Source: Telmatactis stephensoni | Lineage: Eukaryota; Cnidaria; Anthozoa; Actiniaria; Isophelliidae | Direction of reading: 5' to 3' | Length of the DNA: 64,000 nt | Assembly (NCBI GenBank): GCA_029948255.1 | Contig: JALIZF010001835.1 | Coordinates: 372,001 to 436,000, forward strand | In this document: positions 23,001 through 33,290 of the stretch, one piece after another | Layout: each line of letters opens with the position of its first letter | How positions within the stretch are numbered: the stretch's first letter is position 1 | Program-made: the position numbers and the translations under genes | Notes under the pieces: generated by a model | Told to the model about the DNA's origin: nothing | Database searches by the model: none | What the model saw: only the letters and a program-made list of their open reading frames with translations

Positions 23001-25422
23001 TTAGCGGTAGTGATGGTGGACGTGTTCGTGGTAGTGTGGTGGTGGTAGTAGTAATAGTAGTTGTGGTGGTGGTGGTAGCGGTGGTGACAGTGGCAGTGAA
23101 AGTGGTTGTCGCGGTGGATTGCCGAGGAAGTGTTAGTACTTGTGGTAGTGGAAATGGAAGAGGTATTAGTAGCAGTTGGATAATCTTAAGCGAAATGGAA
23201 AATCTTTAACAGATCGATCAACCGCACCAAAAGAAAACTCAGTACATTATCGGATTGTAACAATATTTTTAGATGATAAAATGTTTGTTTAACTCGAAGC
23301 TGACCGATGAAATCTACAAAGATCTAATATCAGAAGACAATTCCATTCTTTTTCAGGTGAATATCTTTCATTCTTTCTTCATAAACTTATTTCATAGTAA
23401 TTAACTGAACTACTTTCGTGAATAACATTGTGTGGATTCTTTTACGTCCCTCCATTGCTAGGCTAATGTGTAGTAGTCTTGTATGGGATTCGGGGCCTAC
23501 AGTTTAACGACGTCCTTGTCCCCCGGGGGGACTCCATTGTAAAAGGATCGGGTATGCTCGTCGGAAATTTTATAAAATACCCCTAAAAGATACGGAAGTT
23601 TTTTAAGAAGGACGTGGCTAGACGATTTTTAACCCCTAAGAGATACCAGCGATAACAAGCTAATGAACATTATTATCATGAACATAAAATTGGACGGCTT
23701 TTTTATTGGGCAAATTTCTTCCAGTTTGAGAACAAGATAATAAGCGATGTGCTCTTTTGATACCCTACGAGAGACAAGGAAATGCTAAAGCTAACTAACT
23801 AACTTCAATTCTAACACCCTAAAAGATACCAAATCGCTGATTTTCGCCCCTAAGAGACGGCACGACGAGCATACCCGATCCTTTTACAATGGATTCGAGT
23901 CCTCCCCGGGCCTTGTCCAGGAGCATGAAGGTCTAAAGCATCTTCTCCCCGAGCATTTAAAGACCCCGAGTGTTGGTCCGGCCGTGGGTCTAGGCGCCCC
24001 AATGTACCGCTCGAATTAATGCTCAGCTAACCGTAACCTAACCGGGTGGCTGAACTAAGATCCGTCAGCCGGAAACCGGCGTACGATGGACACAATGTAA
24101 AATTCAAATCAAGGGCAGAGAACTGAATGAAGAACACTAGTTAACACTGGATGATGACACTTAAAACTCCTTGAAACTCATATTTTTGTTTTGTTTCATA
24201 ATAAAGTCTACTTACAGAAATGTTAAAAGAAGGGTCTATGATGTTGTTAATGTTTTAACTGCTATTGGGATATTATTGAAAGGCGAAAGATTCATTACGT
24301 GGGTCAGCGATTGTCCAGAGAGAATTCCACAAGAACAACAAGACTTAGAGGTATATATATAAATAGTTCTATTTTATAGCTTTATAGTTTTTACAGTTGT
24401 TGTATATATTTGTACTGAGGGCCACCTGAAAATTATCAGCAATGGTAACGGTGCTACCCTGACCAATAAAGTTGTTGTTATTATTATTATTATAGTGAGT
24501 GACGTAAGATCCACTTTGTGGGTACATTTATGCGATTTTATTTGTCGGTTAAACACATCTGTTGAAGCATTAAGTACTTAAAAGAACAGTTTAACTATAA
24601 ACTAAACGCAATTTTCAGACGGCGTTATCAGTTTATAATTATACAAGGGCTAGTTTGGAGAAAATATATATTTGAAGATATTGGCAGAGTCGTTTAGCGA
24701 TAATGTGTACGTGTTAGTGATATTCTATTTTCTCAATTTAGAAAGAGAAAAAACAGTTGGAAGAATCCATTCAACAAAAGGAATTTCAAAGAAAAGATAT
24801 CCTACTGCAGGTAGATGATGAGATATTTTCATGGTATTAGTCTCGCGGATATTGATAAACAAAACTTGTTTCGTAACTAATCACGTGTTCTTACGCTACC
24901 TAAGCGCAACGGCGAGAAAAATTTATATACCCAGTTTATCCTAGCTTCCTCCGCAGGCGTTTCTATAATCTAAAAATTTATTTTTTTATATATCTTGGGT
25001 TTCCTGTGTTGCTGATAAATAGGAACTAGCTGCTAGTTAGATAGTTCCCCTCTTCTCCAACAAGAATCCAACAGGAATCCCAAAGAGAGAGACAATAGAG
25101 ATGCCTGCGGAGTAGGCTATGGTTATCCTAACACAATGCAATCGTATTCCGCAGACCATAGCATACCAGTCGTTGTTGATAAGTAAGAAAGACGTGCAAA
25201 AAGAGCAACAGAAAGACATCATTCACCTTCCCTTTATAGCCATCAAAACCAACAAAACAACTAATGTTGACTGTGCTGTGTCCGCTGACAAGTAAGTACG
25301 CAGACAGGAAAAACCTGGAAACGTTTTTAAAGTGGCAATATTTTCCTAGTATGTCGGCTGAAATGCACTGATGCATGTAAACTAATCGTTTTGTTTGGCT
25401 CGTTTTGTTTGTTTGTTTGTTT

Positions 25423-25455
<33 letters not shown>

Positions 25456-25738
25456 TTCTTCTTCTTCTTCTTTAGTACGTACTGGTAAGCTACACGCTTT
25501 TTTAAGGTGGCTCGACTGTGTTTTGTTTGAGTTTGAGTTTTTTTAAATCAGCTTTTCTTTCTTTTGATTGTGATCCAGATTAGAACAAAAGTTTACATTT
25601 GACCAGCCCTTTGAGATCCTAGACGACATAGAAGTCCTTAAAAAAATGGGCTTTGCTCTTGGACTGGAAAAAGGAAGACTGTTCTATAGAGAATTTGGAG
25701 ATGTACAAAACTGTGATATCCAGTCAACTTCGACTTGA
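19565..25738 (+). CDS. TFDP: DP (TFDP) transcription factor paralogue A, last exon frameshifted
   Basis: Exons: 19565-19609, 22490-22605, 22832-22904, 23300-23356, 24207-24350, 24742-24810, 25116-25291, 25579-25738. Junctions are all GT/AG with matching phases (0, 2, 0, 0, 0, 0, 2). DP proteins pair with E2F to bind promoters of cell-cycle genes. Exons 3-5 give the winged-helix domain, with TTSIDE, TDEIYKDLI and the RRVYD motif in NVKRRVYDVVNVL. Exons 6-8 give the coiled-coil and dimerisation half (KEKKQLEESIQQKE, IIHLPFIAIKTNK, FEILDDIEVLKKMG). In exon 8 one extra base after GLEK (GGAAGAC against GGAGAC in B) shifts the frame, so reading ends at the TGA 25736-25738 with a foreign tail, about 279 residues in all. 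Exon 7 is shorter than in B because a 23-base piece is absent. Intron 1 holds a LINE and intron 4 a 389-bp MITE. Confidence 0.8.
20359..20620 (-). pseudogene. LINE reverse-transcriptase C-terminal fragment
   Basis: Reads LIKLHWLPVRYRIIFKILLI, VYKCLHDMAPPYLADVI and RSLRSSS, the well-known tail of APE-type LINE polyproteins (CR1/L2/Rex-like). It is about 87 codons with no active-site motifs. It lies in intron 1 of DP-A. The flank at 20190-20360 includes a TTTATATAGCGC motif but no identifiable gene. Confidence 0.75.
20762..20920. mobile_element. short MITE with AGAGTGGTTTTCGTATGAG ends
   Basis: 25-bp inverted ends differ at one position. The centre repeats ACGGTTACGATACGG-like units. Possible TA target duplication at both edges. 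The ends resemble those of 25945-26085 and 48973-49112. Confidence 0.7.
20950..22370 (-). pseudogene. APE-type LINE reverse transcriptase, decayed
   Basis: On the minus strand, 22352-21774 reads SLEIEKIIHNLAPKRHLGP, SVIPIFKKGSQLDVPDYRP and NKQFGFRSRHSTLQA, then jumps from the end of motif 2 straight to FLWFESYLTNRKQHVSLG and GVPQGS, so the motif A aspartate region is deleted. After frame changes, 21770-21560 gives FHLFADDSNLF (motif C), and 21547-20954 gives KYLGIMIDTHLTWKSHI and HTYNTRLASKSTNSLPKIR. The order is that of a Jockey/CR1/L2-type element. It is dead through the internal deletion and frameshifts. It inserted into intron 1 of DP-A; the other DP copies lack it. Confidence 0.8.
23005..23165 (+). 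repeat. GTGGTGGTA-rich intronic repeat (also in DP-B and DP-C)
   Basis: Degenerate GGT/GTA triplets in intron 3. The homologous tract is longer in DP-B (37090-37430) and shorter in DP-C (46680-46735). Open frames across it are threonine or glycine runs, not genes. Confidence 0.8.
23522..23910. mobile_element. 389-bp non-autonomous DNA transposon with 8-bp target duplication
   Basis: Flanked by CCTTGTCC at 23514-23521 and 23911-23918. The ends are inverted (CCCGGGGGGACTC and GAGTCCTCCCCGGG), followed by a longer inverted block including CCATTGTAAAAGGATCGGGT. DP-B has the uninterrupted sequence (ACGTCCATTGTCCGATGCG at about 37950). An 8-bp duplication fits hAT-type and a few other superfamilies. 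Confidence 0.85.
24354..24494 (+). mobile_element. LINE/SINE 3' tail inserted just after DP-A exon 5
   Basis: About 140 bases ending CCAATAAAGTTGTTG and (TTA)n interrupt a stretch that in DP-C reads straight from GAGGTA to GTGAGTGAC. It sits 3 bases past the exon 5 boundary and leaves the GT donor intact. Confidence 0.65.
25427..25473 (+). repeat. (CAT)n/(TTC)n microsatellite in DP-A intron 7
   Basis: CAT units followed by TTC units, about 100 bases upstream of exon 8. The matching site in DP-B is expanded (40149-40272). Confidence 0.9.
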
Positions 25739-25944
25739 CAAAGAGAGCGCAGCCGCTGACAAGACTAGCATTAATAGCAATAATTGTACTTGAACTGATA
25801 TTGAGCCCAATGGGCTAGAATATGGTCAAATCCACATTATATTATACCCAGCTTAATATAAAGTGATCAGGAATAGATTCGTAGTATTTACAGATGCTCT
25901 GTTAAAAAAGCACACCAGTGTCTAATATCTAACGACTTTACTAG

Positions 25945-26085
25945 AGTGATTTTCATAAACCCGTGAAATGCATTTTAGTGTATTTAGTACTATTAGTCTC
26001 ATAATTCCTTTGTTTTCTATTGTTTCAAATCTGGCTATTACTAGCTAATAATTAACTTTTGTTTCACAGGTTTATGAAAACCACT
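25945..26085. mobile_element. 141-bp MITE flanked by CTAG
   Basis: Inverted ends AGTGATTTTCATAAACC and GGTTTATGAAAACCACT, with CTAG on each side (25941-25944, 26086-26089). The paralogous position after DP-B (about 40749) reads TTTACTAGTTTA, a single unoccupied CTAG, so the ends and duplication are well supported. Confidence 0.8.
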
Positions 26086-26682
26086 CTAGTTTAAGATATT
26101 CTTTTCAAGGCTAACTTAATTAAGGAACCATTGTAGGCATATGTCAATCCATAGTTAGCTAAGGTAAAAAAGCAAGCATAGGAGACTTTTGTTCAGACTG
26201 AAAGATCTGGCCTTACTGTATTGAGGATTGCTAATAAAATATAGGTACGTTCCCAGCCTCGTATATAGATCCTGTTAGGGTACGCGTACCAAATTTATAG
26301 CTCTTATCCGGTGTATAACTTATCCAGGCTTCGTACAGACGGCTCCTGATGTTTATTGATCACTGTCTATACAAGGAAGCACGATAGACCGAGTTTTGTT
26401 TTTTCCTCTTATTGGGTTTCCTGTGTAATACCGCCATTTTGAATTGTTTATAAGCGGTTTTCCCCTTAAGCGTATCGCAGGCGCAAATCATGGTTTAAGG
26501 CCCGAATATAGAGGGCCTAGGGCCCGAGGGAAGAAAAACAAGTTCTATTAAAAGACAACGTTCCCAGGATATTTTTTGGATGCGAGAAACGAGCACAATG
26601 AATATATCTTGGTATGTAGCTCACTTAACATTCGTTGCTCATCAGTGGATTTCAGTACATATTAACACTTAACCATTTTCCA

Positions 26683-26770
26683 TGAGCTCAGTGGTCGAGC
26701 ATCCGTTTCGGTTCGATTACCATCTGGAACTCATTTTTACTCGGGCTACCTGTGGTAGCTCGAGTCTAGG
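26683..26770 (+). mobile_element. tRNA-derived SINE-like sequence
   Basis: GAGCTCAGTGGTCGAGCA resembles a tRNA A box, and GGTTCGATTAC a B box, at normal tRNA spacing. It is not a functional tRNA because it does not close a full cloverleaf by eye. TCTA repeats follow at 26784-26825. Confidence 0.5.
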
Positions 26771-26829
26771 TTTACCTTTTCGGTCTATCTATCTATCTAT
26801 CTATATATCTATCTATCTATCAACGTCGC

Positions 26830-28895
26830 AAATGGGCAAATTACCCAGAAGCCTTTGGGGTACACTGTTGACCACGAGGCTTCCTGTGGTCACGAGAGAT
26901 TGAGAACAAAATGGCGGACGCTATCAATCGGAATTTTTTTCGAACTATTGGCTTTTAATCTCAAGATACTTTGCTTTAATCGTTAATATCGAATTCTCGA
27001 ATTTAGTAATGACCTTCTTACCAGCTGTTGTAATCAACTTATAATGTATTGATCGTCCAAGAACACGATACAGATCGATTTGTGGCAGCGAACTTCACTT
27101 GAGGACAGACATGTAAGACACGGAGATATTGTCTTTAATAGATCAGTAGTTTGTTTAAAATAATATTTCACTACTGCTTGCACCCAATATTTGCTTACAC
27201 GGTGTCTACAGTCATGCTCTTCCTGAGAGCCGTGTTAAAAACGAACTAATTAATAACTAACAATATCTACAATGTTTGTTTCTTTCTAGTTAAAACTAGA
27301 ATGACTAGTCTAGGACCGGAGATTCTTCCCTTTGCGTAATAAGGTGACTAGGGTGTATTCAATAATTAAGCCAGGAAACAGGAATTAGTAAATGGTGCAA
27401 AATTACACCAAATAAACAATGGAAAACAAATGATTTTTTATTATTAACTTATAAATATTTAGTGTACTGAATATCTGTATTTTGTACAATGTCATTTTTA
27501 TATTGAATGCACTTTTATATTGTCAATCATGCTCAATGTTAGCAGATAAAAATATAGTGATGGATAATCATGGAAATGATAGTAATGTTTATGAGACCTT
27601 ATATTAGCAACAGTTGAAGAATAATTTTAGAATACATGTACAAAATGATATTTTCAATCAATGAAAAGTGATACTCAACCACAAATTTGTACAAGCTTTT
27701 TGCAACCATGTTCACAGAAACAAGATAAAGTGGATTGAATTGAAGATATTACTGTATGTAGTAGTATCAGATTGATGTGCATGGAGGAGCTATATATGGT
27801 ATCAGTAATGAGCATATATTGTATGACATTACACTTCTTCAAATAAAGCATCAGCAACTGACCACTGCTATAATCATTAATCTGCTCCATATTAAAAACA
27901 TGGTAATATGTGTATCGAAAAGTTGTGTTAAGAAAGTGAAATGATTTTATAGAAAGGTAACTGTGGTACTTTTAAAATCTACCAATGTGACAACGGCAGT
28001 ATCAAAATCATTTTAACTTGGATATCGAAACAGTCTGCCACAGTTTGTAAGTTTTGTGTCCATAAATCAAAGTAAAAAAGTACACAAAATAAAGCAGACT
28101 GTATACTGTATATGTCTGGCATGATAAAAAGACCAGCAGTATGTTAATAACCACCATGATTTGGTACAATTATGTACAAACTACTTTCTCTCCAATATAA
28201 TTTGTGTTCTACTCTGGGAGTACTTGTCATGCATTTTTGCAATCAAAAGACACTGACAAGTCAAACTGGTTTCCATCAACTTAATCTGTTCTCCATTTCT
28301 CCCCAAGTACTATACACAGGTGTAGCCCGAGTGAACGCCTATTAGGCGTCTAGTTGTTCTTAGTTCCTTTAGTGCGTTGCCAAGTATGAATTAAACTCTT
28401 CCTCTATTGAGTTCAAATTTTGTATGGGTAATCCAAAGTTAATAAGCATATTTAGTACAGTCGGTCAAATGAAGTTAATGAGATGTGACGCGTTTTCGCA
28501 ATGAATTTAACAAAGAACGCGTTCATATTGATAAATTCAAGCTAGAGGAAACAATTGATGTTGCTATTTGTACAAATAACAATAGTACTAGACAATCAGA
28601 ATAGTACATGGGTTCGGCAAGTGAAACATTTGGATACGACATTTTAGAAAGTTGTTTGACCTTGAAACGTTTTTTTATGAAACTTGACTCAGAAAAGGTT
28701 CTATTGTACTGCGGGTGGGCACAATTTCATGTGACAATTATTTTCGATGTTATTTTGATATCATGATTAAACCTTTAAAAACCTGAAGTGTCTCGTTACG
28801 TTCCTCGCAGGCTTATTGTATTATCACGCGTACGCATATTTTCTTTTTATGGAATGAATGGTTTTCATGAAGCATATTCTGGCAAAGAAAAAGAA
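26830..28895. other. no recognisable gene (between DP-A and DP-B)
   Basis: AT-rich sequence with only short chance reading frames. A putative polyadenylation hexamer for DP-A lies earlier, at about 26234. I see no RNA gene, repeat array or domain here. Confidence 0.5.
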
Positions 28896-28900
28896 GAGAA

Positions 28901-28970
28901 AAAGCTGTCCGAGCGTCAGTCCGCAATTCGGTGGTCCCGTGTACGAGTCCCCGCTCTGGCCACTGGCTGA
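28901..28970 (+). mobile_element. tRNA-derived SINE-like sequence
   Basis: CTGTCCGAGCG (A-box-like) and GTACGAGTCCC (B-box-like, 28941-28951) are spaced as in a long-arm tRNA. Flanks are unassigned. Low certainty because no second copy is visible in the window. Confidence 0.4.
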
Positions 28971-29696
28971 GGCTGAATTTGTTACGGCAGTCCCTAGTTC
29001 AGATTCAGTTTCTCGACCATGCTTAGCCAACTAGTTCGCCTCCTTGCCAGTTGGGATTCTTAAACATTTTATGCTCTTTACAGATTATTGCACGTTTATT
29101 TCAGGATTTGAGGACCAGGTTGGAAAAAGCTTTGCTTTACCTGTTATATCCTCGTTAAACAAAGAGTCTCTTTTTCATATCTCATATGAGATAGTATAGA
29201 ACATATCTTTCTTGTCTAATCCTTACCAAAAGTCCCTCGCTATCAAAGTCCTAAATTTCTTTAGTGGTGGTCATTTCTTTCATCGCAGTCTCACAATAAA
29301 TAACAGCCCAATATATATGTAGCTGAAAATCACTTTCTGATGAAGTTTGCATGCTTATTGAAGAATTAAAGAAAACTAAAAAAATGATATCTGAAATTTT
29401 GCCGACGGCAACTGCCTCGCTTGCATTATGGCAGCTCTACAGTGGATAATCTTCAAGCACAAGACGCTGAGACAAAAATTAATTGAGGTTTTGATGCTTG
29501 TAGCGACTATTTTTGATTAGGCAGTGCTCTTCCAGTACAAAATGGGAGTCACTCCACAAACGGTTGCAGTGCTAACTAGTTCCCAGTGATTGCTTTTATA
29601 GCTTAGAATTCAGAATTAATAATCTAAGCTGTTGCGAGCGCGAAGCGCGAGCCGCTCGTCAAAAACTTTTGAAGTGAAGGAGTTAAGAATGACTAA

Positions 29697-29823
29697 GGCC
29701 TTGGCTTGATTATATGAATCGGGCCGGCCCGGTTAAGCGGGCTGATTTCTTTGGTTTTATTTTCCCTGGGGCCACAAAACAAAAGAAGTCAGCCTGCTTA
29801 GCCGCGTTCATGTAATCAGGCCC
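29697..29823. mobile_element. 127-bp MITE with TAA target duplication
   Basis: Inverted ends around TTGATTATATGAA and TTCATGTAATCA, then GCTGATTTCTTTGGTTTT against its mate. TAA lies at both edges (29694-29696, 29824-29826), as expected for a Harbinger-type element. 28970-29690 and 29830-30080 hold nothing else I can name. Confidence 0.65.
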
Positions 29824-30084
29824 TAAGAATGTATAGCTCCAAATCTTATAGCTCGACAAAAATCTTTCCAAAATTACAAAACTAGTAAACTCTAAGAAAT
29901 ATCGATAGCTCTTCACGCCATTACCCTTGTCCTGTGCTTGCTCAATATTTTTTTCTGATAGAAGAGGTTGCATGATTTCCTTGAAGTTTAAGTGCTTCCT
30001 TGATATTTTTTTGGGGATTAACGCAACCCTCCGTCCCGCCCCATCAATTATTTAATGGTCTGTCCCTGATTACGATAATTATAA

Positions 30085-33000
30085 TAAAGGTAATTCCACG
30101 GGCTTCACACCTCCTTGTTCTAATTAAGTAATTTCCCATATGCAATTTTGGTCTTTCTATGCAGTTTTTTTTATTTTGGACTACAGGTCAATCCAATTTT
30201 GAATTAGGTGTAAACTCGGGTGTGTAAACAATCTAGGTAATCTCCAAAAGCAACTTTAGCAAAGTGAGGTTATGCACCCATGCATCCATTTCAATCAAGC
30301 CCCCGAATGCATATGTTGAGCTATGAGCTCTGAATAAAGTATTTAATGGATTGGGTATAAACATATTGATGTGAGCTCATCGACGATTTGTCTGGCTGCC
30401 GAGCTAAACTGAATGAGTAATCAAAGACTAATTTGAAATGATTTAGACTAATTTTACAAGGCGTTTTAGGTCGTTCCCGACTTTATTTTTCATCACTCGA
30501 TCATTCAAGAACAATAGCTCAGGATTAACAGGATAAAACACATAAACCCCTTCATAACATTGGGTTCCGAACCTCTTGTTGCCATGTGTTTCCTTTAGTC
30601 CTTAATTGCAGTGGGTTCCAGAAGACAGCTAGCTATAACCATGAGCTACTTACAACTCTCCCCCCTCCCCTCCCCGGGTGAGACTTCTCTACAAAGTATC
30701 CGATCAGTTGTAGTTTTACTGTGAAACGTTTGGAGATCATATCGATACCAAAAACATTTCTGCTGATTAGCAGCTGTTGACAACTATAAAGGGTAGGCCA
30801 GGACTCGGGAGCATAGTGGTAATTGACCCAATCAAAATATGATTCCTTTAGTCGGACCTTGAGGTTTGCCGTCATTCGTGTCCAATTAAAAACACATTGA
30901 TTCTTTTTCAAATTAAAAGTGTTACTTCAACCCTGTGGGCTTTCATACTTAATCAACCGAGCTTTCGCGACCTTAGCGGTCATCATCGAGATCAATTCGA
31001 GCTCATGTCAACTAAACGAAGAAAACATACGAGTATCAATAATGCTCGCGCGACGATTGTAACATGGCAAGCGCGCTACAGAGAATAGCAAATAGCACGA
31101 GCATATATTCATGCCTTTTCTTTTTTCATGGCTTTTTCTCTCAAATTGGTAAGATTCAAATTTCTAGCGCCCAGCGTTTACATGTATTAAAGATCGTTGA
31201 AGATCGTAACCTACGTCATAGACTCATTCAATTACCGCTGATATTTTTATGAGCGCCCACAGATTTGTAGTTCAAGCGTGCAGAATCAGTATGTTTAACA
31301 TTTTATTTCTCCGAACCCTTTCACAATGAGTTTATAACAATTTTAAAATTCTTGTAAGTCTAAAGGTTCTAGAAAAAAAAAGGATTAATTCAGCATTCGG
31401 TTCTCCTATAACGAGTATCAAATTAATTTGAAATGAATTCAACTAATTTTACAGAGCGATTTAGGTCGTACGTTCCCGACTTTACTTTGATTACTTGATC
31501 AATCAAGAACAATAGCCCAGGATTAAACATATAAACCCCTTTGATACAACCGGGTCGTGAACCTTTGGTGGCCATATGTTCCTTTTGTCCTTGAAGTGGG
31601 TTCCACAAGAAAGCCAACCACGACCATGAGCAAGCCGTAAGCCTTCCTCACCGCGGAGACTTCTCTCAAGTAACGTGCAAACGTTTGTGAAACGTTTGTA
31701 ACTCATATCGATAGCAAAAACGTTTTTGCTGCCGGATTAGCAGCGTTAGTATTCCGGCTAGCTGTTGATAACTATAAAGGGCAGATTAGGACTTTTACCT
31801 AAGGGCATTGGTAACCGAACCAACCAAATATGATTTATTTAATTTGTCGTCATTCGAGTGAAGACAACTTTCTTAATTAATTGATTATTTAGTTAATTAA
31901 TTAATTGTTTGTTTGTTTGTCTGTTTGTTTATTTGTGTATTTAGAAGCTTCCACGTAGGATAACAACACATACAATGAAGAAAAGTGAAAGATAAGGACA
32001 CACCCAAGTAAGGACTCATCGGTCCCCACAAGGTTGTCCCCAAGACATAAAAAATAAAACACGTGCCTCCTTAAGCCTAAAAAGGAGCTAGGGGTTGATT
32101 GCGTGTATAGTTCCACGACTATGGTTACTTTCAAAAATAACATATGTCTCAACTAATTTTAGTGACATTCTACGCTCATGAAATTCGAATATCACGACTT
32201 CAGGACTAATTGAAAACACATTTAATTTTGTTCCTTTTTTCTTTATTTTCCTTCGGTTTTGCTTTTGACGCTTCTACCTTGTACGTGTACAGGTCATTTC
32301 AGTGAAGATAGCAATTTATCCCTTTAAGTGAGCTTGCGTGCTCTGGAGATCTCGAAATACGTCATAAGTCCAAAGTCCCACAGAGATATATTTTTGGAAG
32401 AAAAGAAAACATATGCCAATCGAAGAATTACTTAGGATTGCAAGGCATTGTCAAAAAATTAAGCAAAACTCTCGAACGACTTAATCATTATAAAATGCTT
32501 TGAAAAATCGTCTGATTTATATTTAATTAATTATAAACTATTCGACAATAAAACTGCTTTGTAACTTATTTTTATACTTGGTAATTTAATTTAGATTATA
32601 GTACGTCACCACACCTATTAAACGGTCATTATCGTTACGAACAAATATGATAACTGGCGTGGTGTGCCTCTTCCGCCTGTCAGTGTTTTAGTGATTACCC
32701 GATATCTATGCCGAAGCCACCACGTGCTCATCTCAAACACACTGCACTACTGCGCTTGATTCGCGGGAACAAAACCCTCAAATTATAGGTCTTTGGAAGC
32801 AAATGCAAAACTTGGATGGAATGGTCACTTGGATCAGTCTTCTCCTCTGGAGAGAATCAGGTATGGGTAATCGAAAAATGTTAAGTGCCTTCTATGCAAG
32901 CACATTTTCCTTGAACAAAATGTGAAAAATGCATGTGCAAAGCATAGAAAGCTGGCGTGTCAGCTCTTTGTGGAAAGAAAATTTGTCACATTTACAAGTT

Positions 33001-33290
33001 TACCTCTGTGGATGATTCTCAAAGAAAATTTGTTACATAAATGACTCCCAGGTTTTCATATGGAACGTTTTACGAGGTCAAAATGGCGTCCTAACACGAA
33101 AAACATTTGAAGAAATAAAGGGGAGTTCAACGAATTCCTCTTCTTTTATCTGGATTTATGCGCAATAAAGCTGTGGTGATTTGGGGATTTATTTTGTATA
33201 GTTCTGTATGTTCGGGAGTCAAATTTATTTGTTTATATTTAAACATATATAAACAGGGACATCTGTTTAGCCAGGTTAAAACCCTGAGTA
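30085..33290. repeat. segmental duplication block upstream of DP-B, partly doubled
   Basis: 30090-30640 matches 18612-19130, and 31410-31720 matches the inner part of the same block (about 18950-19140). DP-B therefore carries two copies of this upstream segment. 32630-33270 matches 19380-19990 and contains exon 1. The open frames here are not conserved between the copies. Confidence 0.7.
32763..32769 (-). promoter_or_regulatory. E2F/DP-type site upstream of DP-B exon 1
   Basis: GCGGGAA at the same distance from the ATG as in copy A. It would allow feedback by E2F/DP complexes if real. Confidence 0.35.

Noticed and set aside
26683..26755. Functional tRNA gene
   Set aside because: A- and B-box-like motifs exist, but I could not close an acceptor stem and anticodon arm; a SINE is more likely.
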